From contig JBAIAC010000030.1 in NCBI GenBank assembly GCA_037349315.1, forward strand, positions 11,305,501-11,369,500: a stretch of DNA of 64,000 nucleotides. The letters are read 5' to 3'. Position numbers and translations under genes: made by a program. The notes beneath the pieces were generated by a model. The model ran no database searches. It worked only from the letters and a program-made list of their open reading frames with translations, and was not told the origin of the DNA. This document shows, in pieces, positions 1 to 10,930 of the stretch (position 1 is the first letter of the stretch; the number at the start of each line of letters is the position of its first letter). The DNA comes from Chelydra serpentina (lineage: Eukaryota > Chordata > Testudines > Chelydridae).

Positions 1-1221
1 AAACCATCCCGATGTGTAGAAAGAAAAGTAAATATGGCAGGCGACCAGCTTGGCTTAACAGTGAAATCCTTGCTCGTCTTAAACACAAAAAAGGAGCTTA
101 CAAGAAGTGGAAGATTGGACAAATGACCAGGGAGGAGTATAAAAATATTGTTCAGGCATGCAGGAGTGAAATTAGGAAGGCCAAATCACACTTGGAGTTG
201 CAGCTAGCCGGAGATGTTAGGAGTAACAAGAAGGGTTTCATCAGGTATGTGAGCAACAAGAAGAAAGTCAAGGAAAGTGTGGGCCCCTTGCTGAATGAGG
301 GAGGGAACCTAGTGACAGAGGATGTGGAGAAAGCTAGTGTACTCAATGCTTTTTTTGCCTCTGTCTTCACAGACAAGGTCAGCTCCCAGGCGGCTGCACT
401 CCACAGCACGGTATGGGGAGGAGGTGACCAGCCCTCTGTGGAGAAAGAAGTAGTTCGGGACTATTTAGAAAAGCTGGACGAACACAAGTCCATGGGGCCG
501 GATGCACTGCATCCGAGGGTGCTAAAGGAGTTGGCCGATGTGATTGCAGAGACATTGGCCATTATCTTAGACAAATCATGGCAATCGGGGGAGGTCCCGG
601 ATGACTGGAAAAAAGCTAATGTAGTGCCCATCTTTAAAAAAGGGAAGAAGGAAGATCCGGGGAACTACAGGCCAGTCAGTCTCACCTCAGTCCCTGGAAA
701 AATCATGGAACAGGTCCTCAAGGAATCAATTCTGAACCACTTAAAGGAGGGGAAAGTGATCAGGAACAGTCAGCATGGATTCACCAAGGGCAAGTCATGC
801 CTGACTAACCTAATTGCCTTCTATGATGAGATAACTGGGATTGTTTAGCCTGCAGAAGAGAAGAGTGAGGGGAGATTTGATAGCTGCTTTCAACTACCTA
901 AAAGGGGGTTCCAAAGAGGATGGATCTAGACTGTTCTCAGTGGTAGAAGATGACAGAACAAGGAGTAATGGTCTCAAGTTGCAGAGGGGGAGGTTTAGGT
1001 TGGATATTAGGAAAAACTTTTTCACTAGTAGGGTGGTGAAGCACTGGAATGGGTTACCTAGGGAGGTGGTGGAATCTCCTTCCTTAGAGGTTTTTAAGGT
1101 CAGGCTTGACAAAGCCCTGGCTGGGATGATTTAGTTGGGGTTGGTCCTGCTTTGAGCAGGGGGTTGGACTAGATGACCTCCTGAGGTCCCTTCCAACCCT
1201 GAGATTCTATGATTCTATGAT
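1..1221 (+). mobile_element. CR1 LINE, internally deleted, with 3' tail
   Basis: CR1 non-LTR retrotransposon fragment. Bases 12-848 encode the segment upstream of and entering the reverse transcriptase, including [73 protein letters not shown] and [10 protein letters not shown]. At about 840 it jumps directly to the C-terminal CR1 segment (841-1134: [49 protein letters not shown]). The RT palm with its FADD motif is therefore missing and the two halves are in different frames. The 3' end is the typical CR1 untranslated tail, closing in repeated ATTCTATG units at about 1202-1221. The 5' endonuclease part lies outside the window. Non-functional copy. Confidence 0.95.
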
Positions 1222-2086
1222 ACTTAATAGTTATGGGGAAATCTACAAAGGGAAGAAGAAAGAAAACGGGTAGGAGAACTGAGAAACAGACTTCTTTCAT
1301 TTTCCTCATTTTGCTTCTAAAGCACAGAAAATATGAGGAAAGAATAAGCACCCCCTTCTCTCTCTCCTGAAGCTATCAAAATCCACCAGAGCACACATCC
1401 CCGATTCTCATTAAAGTTGTACCCTAAGAACTCTCACGCTGCTAGACTCCATTACCCTGGCACCAGGAGAATAAAAGGGACAGGATGGAACTAAAGATTC
1501 CCTACCACCATAACTTCTACCCACAAACATTTCCACAGTGCTTAAAAAGACACTAGAAGACAATGCAGGCCAGAGAACCATATTCATGAGGGGACATGGT
1601 CTGCAGGAAATTTCTTAGTTCTCTGATGTCTGATCCTGCCTTTCATATGCACTGGGATTGCTCAGATTACTGGAATGGGAGTTCTGAATGGCAAGTAATA
1701 CAGAAACAGAACCCTCGATGTAACTTTACATATTAAAGCCCACATTTTCAAACAGTGCATGCAAAACGTACTTGCAGTTTTGCACATGTCTTGTAGAAGC
1801 TGGGGTATAGGTGTAGTAGCACCTTCATTGGGTAAATAATACTTTTTAAGTCTTTAAAAGACTTTAAAATAATCGTTACAGTTTGAGTTAACTTTTTCAG
1901 ACTTAAGAAATAGAACATCTGATTTTTAGTGATTCCAGACTCCATTTTGTGTGCAGTTTTATGCATGCTAACGCACACACATAAACACACACTTGCACAT
2001 ATGCAGTTAAAATTTGTATACTTGTGTGTACAGATCACAGAGCTGTCACATGAAAAATTTAATTTGCATGAATGGGTTGTTGGAAT
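1222..2086. other. GFRA1 intron, no recognised feature
   Basis: AT-rich intronic sequence. It holds a short CA-rich stretch at about 1973-2000. No gene or clear repeat was recognised. Confidence 0.6.
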
Positions 2087-2088
2087 CT

Positions 2089-2143
2089 GGGGCACTGGCA
2101 TTGGCCACTGTCGGCTGACAGGATACTGGGCTATATGAACCTT
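2089..2143 (+). repeat. CR1 3' UTR fragment (short)
   Basis: Fragment of the CR1 3' region (GGGGCACTGGCATTGG... through ...CTATATGAACCTTT). It differs at a single base from the copy at 2349-2403, so it is a recent duplicate or a same-subfamily insertion. Confidence 0.8.
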
Positions 2144-2248
2144 TAGACCCGCAGCACTGCCGACTGCACTTTTAACAGTCCAGTTGGTGGTGCTGACCGG
2201 AGCCGCCAGGGTCCCTTTTCAAGCGAGTGTTCTGGTTCAAAACCAGAC
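2144..2248. repeat. Interspersed repeat fragment between two CR1 ends
   Basis: About 105 bp containing GACCCGCAGCACTGCCGAC and a GGGTCCCTTTTCAAGCG...CCAGACACC segment. From memory it resembles a short GC-richer repeat common in turtle sequence. I cannot assign the class. Confidence 0.45.
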
Positions 2249-2442
2249 ACCTACTAGCCAGGATGGGCAGAGATGGCGTCCTTAGCCTCTGTTTGCTAGA
2301 AGCTGGGAATGGATCACTTGCTGATTACCTGTTCTGTTCATTCCCTCTGGGGCACTGGCATTGGCCACTGTCGGCCGACAGGATACTGGGCTATATGAAC
2401 CTTTGGTCTGACCCAGTATGGCCCTTCTTATCTAAAGCAAAA
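2249..2442 (+). mobile_element. CR1 LINE 3' end
   Basis: CR1 3' untranslated region running from CTAGCCAGGATGGGCAGAGA to the terminal GACCCAGTATGGCCCTTCTT. The same 3' end is seen at 45007-45210 (+) and, reversed, at 5747-5950. The coding region is absent (5'-truncated). Confidence 0.88.
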
Positions 2443-5225
2443 TGATGTCCTAAGACATACTAGTTTCAACTTGTGGTTCAAGCGGTCATAAAATGGGGTT
2501 CCTTTGATGTTTTAACTATGCCAGGACCACACACTGTTTTAGAGGGCTTCAGACAGCATGATGACTCTCTTTAGAAGATTAGTTTATCAACATGAATAAT
2601 AAGAAATTGCCAATGCTCTTTTTTTAGCATTAGCATTTTAATGCATGCCTGAATGACTGGGTTTCAAACTTGTACATGAGCTGTAGTGCAAGGAGAGGTT
2701 GCAGTTAGGTAGGTGGTAACAAAAACAAACTATTCAACATCCTGATTAATTTTTTAAAGACATTATGGCCATTTACTGAAAATTAGGACTCTTTACATAA
2801 CCCAGAACTTATTTGCTTTTACTAACATTTCTGGTCCCTCTTTCCATGGTTCAAAAGTTTATTTTGTCTAGCTGATTATGCACATTTCTGAACAAAGAAG
2901 AAAATTAAGTTAATTAACCTATCATCTCAGTAATGGGTTGACAGTATCTGTAGTTTAGCCCAGTTGTTTTCCTGTTTTTATGACAGATTCAGTGTTCTGC
3001 ATAGCTAGGGTGAAATTTTCAAAGATGTCTAAAACTAAGCATCTAAATACTCTAGATATTTGTGTACAGTAACTAGATATTTTGTGCATCAGTGTTTGCA
3101 TGCCCAAACTTTTGTAATCACAAATGGTGTCCATGTAAACAATATGAGAGCACTTTAGGACGCCTTTGAGAAAACGATGTGCCAGTGTCCTGAATAACAC
3201 TGAAAGTGCTTAAATATGCGTGATATACATGCAAATAATCAACTCTTCGCAAATGACTGGATTTTACTATAGTTAAAATATTTGCCTGCTTCATTTATTT
3301 TTTCCTTCTACCTTCAAAATAAAATAAAACCAAAAAAACCTTGGAGTCAGAAACAAGTGCTTAAAGGCCACGGGTTTAAATTATTTTAATTTAGGCTCTG
3401 GTACCACTAAATGGACAGGGTACTTCTGGATTTCAACACTATAGCAGTGGGGAGCTGTTGCCTTTCTTCCCAGTCTGCTGGGAGAAGAAAAAAATGTGAA
3501 GGTAGTTGAAAAACCCTGCTACTACCATGTCAGTAGACTAGGGGACAGTTATGGCTGGCTCTGTATAGAGGGGCCAGAGAAGAAGGGATAGAAGGGTATT
3601 CCACCACTTACATATGGAACAGCCATAAGATTGCTCTCTATGAGTACATGGTCAGGGAATGACACAATGTCAGTATCAGTCTACACAACCTCTGGGAGGA
3701 CGGGTCAAGCATGACTGTCTTCACCAGTTGGTCATCTGCAACTGGGAAGGGAGGAGACATGTTTTAGCACCAGAAAGGAGACAGAAGTGCTGCTGCACTT
3801 TGGTATGCTCCCACAATGCCACCAGTGCACTCCACACTAGTGCTGTACCTCTGCATACCCACACCCACAAAACAGTGGGTCCCTGAGCCAAAAGAGAGCC
3901 CAAACTTTCTGAACTGAAGTTTGTATGAAAAGGCATGCAATAGGAAACCTGCTAAGAAATCAATTTTCATTCTAGCGCTGGTTGTAGCTTTGGGCAATGG
4001 TAATTGCAATTTTACCAAGCTGGACTGTGCAGTGATGTAATATAAAAGGCATAAAATCAGGGCAAGATTAATGAAATCTGATGAAATAAAATACTATTAA
4101 ACAACTTAGCTGCTGAGACGACATTTGACCAGAGCTGACAACAAACACAGAAGTAGTAATGGCAGCACTTACACTAAATATTCCCTGCTGCAGCCTAAGT
4201 ATTAGGAAAATCTTTATGGGACAAATCCACCCCATAGGCAGTGGAACCTTGGCTGAAAATACTGTGGAAATACCATTGCTCTGCTGCTCAGGGAGGTATG
4301 GAAGGCAGGATGGAACTCTAGAGAAGCCATACACAAGGAGGAAGGGGCTTGGGATCGAGGTAAAAGACAGGAGGCCAGCTGTTTTTTGTTTTGTTTTGTT
4401 CTTTGTTTTGTTTTAGGACTATGTGCATCCACAGGCCTAAACATACAGGATACACGGAAACCCATCTTGTAAGGTATAGTATCAGTGCACGGCGTCAAGC
4501 CAGTGAGTTGGAGAGAGAACTCTTCCCTGACCCTTTCTGAGATATTCAGCTCAGGGACTGAGTGCGGGTAGCATTTGGCCCTATAACTGAGAACAGTTTG
4601 GGCAGTGGAAGTAGCTGCCAAGGGAGGCTGTGGAATAAGTCCCTGGGGATAAGAATCACATCAAGTCTTGAATCACATTTATCAGGGATGGCTTATGAAT
4701 AGTAATAAATGATAATAATAAAATCAATCCTGCCTAGCAATATGGTGGGTAGACTAAGTCACCACATTAATCTCATCGAATCCAAATCAATTTATGAGAT
4801 GGACATTTCATCCTAACAAAAAGAATTGTTATGCTTATCAAAATAGTAAAAACAAAATTAAAAATTAAGATGCAAAACAGAACATATACAGGGAGTGGAG
4901 CAAATTACAGGGGATGCCCATAAAGACTCAGACCATTTTGAAAGACATTACCATTTACTCTCCTCTAGATGGGTACCTGTCACTGAAAACTGTAGAATCA
5001 ATCAAAAACAGGGTGGAACTTTTCAAGTGGTTCAGTGTACACTTACTCAAGTATAATCCTGTCCATTCAACAGTGACAAGAGCTCTAGAAGAAGTCTGTC
5101 GATTTGAGTCTCCCATTAATGGGATATGCTAGAGGCCAGTGAAACATAACATTTCCCCCCCCACAATCTTCCACTCCCCTTGTATATACTGTATTGTAAG
5201 TACATATTCCTAACGGGAAGCAATG
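2443..5225. other. GFRA1 intron, no gene
   Basis: Intronic sequence with no supported coding region. A (TTTTG)n-type simple repeat sits at about 4382-4416. Open frames here lack splice context, homology or composition typical of exons. Confidence 0.6.
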
Positions 5226-5234
5226 TGTTTAGGT

Positions 5235-5430
5235 GGTGAGGCCGGAAAGTCAAGACTCTTGGATTCTATTCCTGGTGATTTACTATGTAACCTGGGGCAA
5301 GTCATTTAACTGTTTCTTATTTTATACATCAGTATAATGGGTATAATATAATCCTATTGCACAGGGTTAAAATCAGGGTAAATAATGTTGGGAAAGCATT
5401 TTGAGAACCCGGTAAAAATGCACTGATTAC
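5235..5430 (+). repeat. MIR-type (CORE) SINE relic
   Basis: Matches the MIR core and flank pattern: a region like 'ggcaagtcatttaactg' followed by a 'catcagtataatgggtataat' segment and a decayed 3' part. Strongly diverged, consistent with an ancient amniote insertion. Confidence 0.65.
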
Positions 5431-5746
5431 AAATAGTTGTTATAACTAGAATAGAGAACTCTCTCTACTTCTTACTCCATTAGTCCCTACAGATCATAAT
5501 TCTCGGAATCAGTGGCCTTGCCCCATTTTTCAGTAGAGGCCAGAACCTTGGCTCCAGTAGCATGGCAGAGAGGCCAAAAGCTACCTTAACAGGCAGCTGG
5601 GGATTTTCCTTGCGTAGGAATCCTTGGGTGTTGAAAAGCGAATGTGGCCAGCTCTATGGCACTCACTCCCTGCTCCCGCGATGAAGAGTGTGTTCAGCAT
5701 TCTGGGGACACTGAGATTCTGGAATGGCCCTGTGGGGGGCATTACA

Positions 5747-6555
5747 ACATAAGAACAGCCATACTGGATCAGACCAAAGGTCCATTTAGCCCAGTATCCT
5801 GTCTTATGACAGTGGCCAATGCCAGGTGCTTCAGAGGGAATGAACAGAACAGATAATCATCAAGTGATCTATCCCTTGTCACCCATTCCCAGCTTCTGGC
5901 AAACAGAGGTTAGGGACACCATCACTGCCCATCCTGGCTAATAGCCATTGATGGACCTATCGTCCATGAATTTATCTAGTTCTTTTTTGAACCCTGTTAT
6001 AGTCTTCGCCTTCACAACATCTTCTGGCAAGGATGTGGGAATTCCACAGGTTGACTGTGTGTTGTGTGAAAAAATACTTCCTTTTGTTTTAAACCTGCTG
6101 CCTATTCATTTCATTTGGTGGCCCGTAGTTCTTGTGTTATGAGAAGGAGTAAATAACACTTCCTTATTTACTTTCTCCACACCAGTCATGATGATAGAGG
6201 TGTATAAAATATCGCCCCTTCATCGTCTCTTTTACAAGCGGAAAAGTCCCAGTCTTCTTAATCTCTCCTCATATGGCAGCCATTCCATACCCCTATTCAT
6301 TTTTGTTGCCTTTTTCTGAACCTTTTCCAAATCCAACATATCGTTTTTGAGATGGGGCGACCACATCTGCATGCAGTATTCAAGATGTGGGCGTACCATG
6401 GATTTATATAGAGGCAATATGATATTTTCTGTCTCATTACCGATCCCTTTCTTAGTGATTCCCAACATTCCGGTAGCCTTTTTGACTGCTACTGCACATT
6501 GAATGGATGTTTTCAGAGAACTATCCACAGTGACTCCAACTATAATTGACACAAC
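5747..6555 (-). mobile_element. CR1 LINE, antisense, 5'-truncated
   Basis: CR1 in reverse orientation, so its 3' end is at 5747 (complement of the GACCCAGTATGGC-type terminus). On the minus strand 6552-6232 reads as the C-terminal RT segment: VDSSLKTSIQCAVAVKKA, ENIILPLYKSMVRPHLEYC, MQMWSPHLKNDM, LDLEKVQKKATKM and LPYEERLRRLGL. The remainder down to 5747 is decayed C-terminal coding plus 3' UTR. The 5' portion with the catalytic FADD is absent. Same sense as GFRA1. Confidence 0.92.
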
Positions 6556-7789
6556 TTAGAGCAGACCATAGGCTATTCCAATCTGGCCCCTGTGCCTCCA
6601 CAAGGGCAAAGAGGGAAGGAGGCTATTTATGCCCACTTACCTTCTCAGGTGCACAGAACAGAGATCAGGCACATGTTAGGATCCAGCCCAAAGGTTTAGT
6701 AGTAGAATAGTATAGTGAGGCCTCATAGTCATATTAAATCTTAATTATTGCTATAAAATATACTCCAGGGCAGTTAAAATACATATGAAACGCACTCAAA
6801 TAATTTACTGCAGTATCCATGACTTCTTAAAATGTTTGTTTTCATTGCTAATTCACAACATTTGGGTAATACACATTAATTTGCCAGTGGGTAGATCCCA
6901 ATGAGAATCTAGTGTATAACTTTTTAAATACGGCATTAGTACAATTGCTTTCTAATATAAATATGCAGAATGTAACTGGGAGTACGAGGCACAGAAAGCC
7001 CTATGTGCAGCAGAACCAGTGCAGGGAGCTTGCTCAAGGCATGAGGACCACTTCTGCCCAGCAAAGCTATGTTCTCTGGGGGCACCCACTGCCCAGGTAC
7101 ACAGAGGAGGAAGAGGGCTGGGAGCTGGACCAGTGGATCAACAACTACCATTACCATTACATCAGTCAAACACGAATATCTGTGGGGATACCGAGGGGGA
7201 ACAAAACAGTCCCAAGCCTACTGCAAGCTCTGAAACTGCAGCAGGAACGGATTCACACCCAGAGAGAGAGGATTCCCACACTGTGCAGAAAAACCCTGTG
7301 AGCAATCTGCATGCTAGGGCTGTGAATAAGGTCCTGGCTATGGCTGTTATCCACTAACAATTACACTGCTATTCACAAGCAATGTTAGAGTGTTCAAATA
7401 TTATTAAAATTTCCCATCAGCTCTTGCAGCTTGCCAATTATGAAAAAAATATTCTAAGCCATCATTTCATGAAGACACGTAAAGGAAAGGTTTCCAACAA
7501 CATTTTGTAGGAAACAGATTTCTGTTTTTTTATCTTTCCTAGAGGGGTAAAAGATCATTCCATCATGTAGTGAGTGGTTACAGTTTCCAAGAAAACGTAT
7601 ACTGTAACGAGATGCAGACTTTTGATGTTCAGTTGAAGATGTCAGGTATCTCTCCCCCGCCCCGCCCCCTCCCCCCTGACTATCCTGTTCCCTGGTGGAA
7701 ATTCTGATTTGGAGTCTTGGCAATTTCAGCAGCTCCAAAGGTTCTCCCTGTTACCTCATTAATCACTTCCCTGCCATGTGCTATCTTAC
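6556..7789. other. GFRA1 intron just downstream of the exon
   Basis: First kilobase of intron after the GFRA1 exon on the minus strand. The donor site begins at 7789. Two overlapping open frames near 6912-7357 show no recognisable family and no splice-site pairing, and are left out. Confidence 0.55.
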
Positions 7790-8129
7790 CTGCAGATGTA
7801 ATTCTTCTTGCAGGAATCTTGTAAATTCAAGCAGTTTGGTTTCTCCTTGTCTTCATATGAACACACAGGAACAATAGTCTGCCGTCTCCTTTCTGTACAG
7901 GCTATGTCTCGACAGGAGCAGAAGAGCATCCCATAGCTGTGCTTTGGGGGAACTTTGTCAAAAAATAGCCGGAGAGCCTTATGACACTTCCGCTTGTTGC
8001 AGATTTCATTAGATGTACTGCTGGTGCAGGGGGTTATATAAGCAGATCTGAACTTCTTACAGGTATCATTTAGGTTACAGGCTTTTGCTGCATCCAAACA
8101 ATTGTTCCCCTTTGAAAGTGCTGGCTCCA
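7790..8129 (-). CDS. GFRA1: GFRA1 internal exon (GDNF receptor alpha-1, second cysteine-rich domain)
   Basis: This exon encodes most of domain 2 of GDNF family receptor alpha-1, the GPI-anchored cell-surface co-receptor that binds GDNF and presents it to RET. It is read on the minus strand as 340 nt: two bases completing a Val codon, 112 full codons, then two bases of a split Arg codon. The acceptor is a T-rich tract ending in ACAG just above 8129, and the donor is CAG|GTAAG at 7790/7789. Recognisable segments in order are KGNNCLDAAKACNL, RSAYITPC, KCHKALR, FFDKVPPKHSYGMLFCSC, ACTERRRQTIVPVCSY and KPNCLNLQDSC. There are 13 cysteines. The RSAYITPC, KHSYGMLFCSC and IVPVCSY stretches fit GFRA1 better than GFRA2 from memory of the family. 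The basic cluster around ERRR lies in the known GDNF and heparan-sulfate-binding face of domain 2. The reading frame is intact. No neighbouring exon was found within the window. Confidence 0.96.
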
Positions 8130-9165
8130 CTGTAAAAAATAAGAAATATATCAGGTTTATATTGTGTTACAATGTTTGTATCTATTTCACAGTTAATGAG
8201 ACTCTGAGCATATATTTGTCAGCTAAGAAATCTTGGCTGCCAGAAAATGTGTCCACCTCTTATGTTTCTTTGGCTCATAATTTAATGAGAGAGAAAGTGC
8301 ATGAGCATATGTTAAAATTATAATGGTGGAAAATGAAGGATGACTAAAATCAGTAGCATTGCACTTTATCTTCCTTGTAAAACAAATACAGTAAAAGCAT
8401 ATTGGGCTAATTAATCCCTAGTGTAACTCCATTAAAATCAATGGAGTTGCGATATGGAAAAACTGTCCACTGTGAAAGAACACAGTGAAGACACCGGTTA
8501 CTGTATAGTCATTTCTCCAAAAACTCTATAAATACCATTCAATAATCACATCAACAACCATACTGCCCAACACTTAAAAAGTGTATATGCTCATTCCGCA
8601 GAATTTACAGACTACATGCTTACTAATACAGAGTTTACAAGGTACATAGTCCAAAGAACTTGAAAGGTTATCATGTGCAGTTAAACGCGGACGAGCTCTG
8701 TAAGCCCATCCAACACACCTGGTAAGCTCCATGCTCACCTCTACAGGACTAGCAAAATAATCTTAAAAGGACCATGGGTGCACCCTGAACCTTACAAAGT
8801 CTATGGAGGTTAGAGTCAGGGGTAAAGACACAGGCTAACACAAGGATACAAAGATATGGAAATGCACAGCCTAAAAACTTCATTAAGGTAAGTGTGAAAG
8901 TTGTAAGGACTTATACTGTACACATTATGCAAATTTAGTAGAATTTATCTGAATATTGAAGTTTTCAAAAAGCCAACCATTCGACAATGAAGAAAATTAG
9001 AGTTAAGGGTAGACAAATAAATTTAACTGCCATAAATAGTTAGGACCCACCCAACACCGTAGATCCAAGAAACAGTCATAACTCCCCATTATGCATCATT
9101 TCAATAGCAAGCATGAACAGCAAAACAATGTGGCAAGTTCTTAAATTGTAATAGGCCTCCAGAGC
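8130..9165. other. GFRA1 intron just upstream of the exon
   Basis: Contains the acceptor tract immediately above 8129 and otherwise AT-rich intron. A decayed palindromic repeat ('aactccattaaaatcaatggagtt') lies at about 8425-8448. No coding feature. Confidence 0.55.
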
Positions 9166-9623
9166 CAGGGCTGGCGCAACCACTAGGCGAACGCCTAGGG
9201 TGCCAAGTGGTTGGGGGCGCCAAAAAGAGCGCTCAGGGGAGGAGGTGGAGCTGTAGCAGGGTGGAGAAAGGATGGGCCGCCCGCAGCAAGTAATGAGGGG
9301 TGCGCAGGGGAACCCCGCTCCAACTCACCTCTGCTCGGCCTCCTCTCCTAAGCACGCCGCCCCCGCTCTAATTCTCCTCCCCTCCCAGGCTTGCCGCGCC
9401 AAACAGCTGATGGGTGCCGCAAGCCTGGGAGGTGGGAGAAGTGGAGCGGCGCTGGCGTGCTCAGGGGAGGAGGCGAAGCGGAGGTGAGCTGGGGCGGGGA
9501 GCTGCTGCAGGGGGGGCTCCCCGGGGGAGGGGGAGCTGCCGCGGGGGGGCTCCCTGGGCCGGATGTGGGGGGCGCAAGGTGGAAGTTTCGCCTACGGCGC
9601 GAAATATCCTTGCACCGGCCCTG
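9166..9623. mobile_element. GC-rich non-autonomous hAT-like element
   Basis: A 458-bp GC-rich block inside AT-rich intron. It is bounded by imperfect terminal inverted repeats: CAGGGCTGGCGCAA at the left, and at the right TTGCACCGGCCCTG, whose complement is CAGGGCCGGTGCAA (12 of 14 identical). The CAGGG terminus is typical of hAT elements. Flanking 8-mers (9158-9165 and 9624-9631) match only partly, so the target duplication is decayed or the boundary is off. Open frames inside are composition artefacts. Confidence 0.7.
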
Positions 9624-10555
9624 CCTGCAGCATCCCTGCCTCAGTTTCAGGGCTCCTCAATAATTCACAAAGGCTTTCTTGTAGGCAATAACATCCTTGC
9701 TTGGGCTGGTTTATTACCATACACAGTTCCAGAATAAAATACTCAAAAGTTCATATATTCATCATTTCCTTCTTCATCAAGCTCCTCCCAGGTCCTACTG
9801 CCTGGAGTCTTTCAAGCTACTCCGAGGTAGAGCTGGCCAAAATTCTGGGATTTTGATATTTACGAATTTGCTTTCATTCCACTTTGGAAGAGGAGCCTTC
9901 CTGCTCCTTAAGCCCACAGCAGCCATCTCCAGGCTGCTGCTGAAAACTCTCCTCTCAGAGCCTTTTCTACTCCAAATGCATGATTGGGTCACATGACCCT
10001 CTTCATTTCTCCCACCAGGGGAGGAGCATTGACTGTGGGGCTGAGACTCATCAGCCTCTATAGGGCCAGTCACTCACTGGCAGTATGATACAAATAAACA
10101 CCACCTTACACTACCATTGCATATACCTATGTCTCTGAAGCCTGATCCAACACAAGTAGCAAACACTAGATCTATTTTCATTCCAGCTATATGGTGTAGT
10201 CACAGTAGAATAATTTTACATTGCACATTTCAAGCCTTTCTTCATCCCACTTTCCTGTATTGTAAATATATCACCATTGTTTGTGTCTTTTCCCCCTCAT
10301 AAAATACAAAACCTATACAGATACAAAATTCTACTATAAACCAGAGGGACCAATCAGGTCTTACATTCAATGTCTGAAGTTTAAACACTAGATCTAGAGG
10401 AGAGATAGTATAGTTAAAACATAACACACAATACAGACCACAGAGACCAACTTCAGATCCCCCTTATAGTAGTGTAAATCCAGAACTGCAGTGATTTCAT
10501 TGGAGTTATTCTGGATTTATACAACTGGACTGGAAATTGGCCTTCAGCATGACTA
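9624..10555. other. Intron, no gene
   Basis: AT-rich intron. A decayed 'cattggagttattctggattta' repeat motif appears near 10499-10521. Nothing else recognised. Confidence 0.5.
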
Positions 10556-10631
10556 GCCTGATTCTGATCCGACTTACACTCACTGGAAACACAAGAGTGT
10601 TGATCTAGTGCAAGTGAGATTAGAATCAGGC
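10556..10631. repeat. Short palindromic MITE-like repeat
   Basis: A 76-bp near-palindrome. The left arm CCTGATTCTGATCCGACTTA pairs with the right arm GAGATTAGAATCAGG over about 24 bp with around four mismatches. Similar short palindromes recur in the window at 28725-28840, 54812-54900 and 16683-16754. Confidence 0.7.
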
Positions 10632-10689
10632 CCTATCACTCAAATCATATTACAGAAGACCATGTATACTTAATTTAGAGAGGAAGGGA

Positions 10690-10930
10690 GGTGTTTTATT
10701 TGATACTGGACTGGGTCTTAGGACATCTGAAGTTGATTCCCAACTTTCTGACAGACTTACAGTGAGACGTTGGGCAAGTCACCTAAATCTTTTTATGTCT
10801 TACTTCCCCATCTGTAAAATGGGGATAACATAGCTCTCTATCTGACAGATATGTGAAGATAAACTAATGTTTTCAAGGCGCTCAGATACTATGGGGATGA
10901 AGCCATAAAAGTATATAAATAGCAAGAGCT
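10690..10930 (+). repeat. MIR-type SINE
   Basis: Good match to MIR: TTGGGCAAGTCACCTAAATC, then CCCCATCTGTAAAATGGGGA, then the 3' region with 'ttcaaggcgctcagatacta'. This is the best preserved of the four MIR-like copies here. Confidence 0.82.

Noticed and set aside
6912..7357. Two open frames next to the GFRA1 exon
   Set aside because: No family recognised, no splice sites, and on the strand opposite to GFRA1.
9272..9737. Overlapping Gly/Arg-rich open frames
   Set aside because: They lie inside the GC-rich hAT-like element and reflect its composition.
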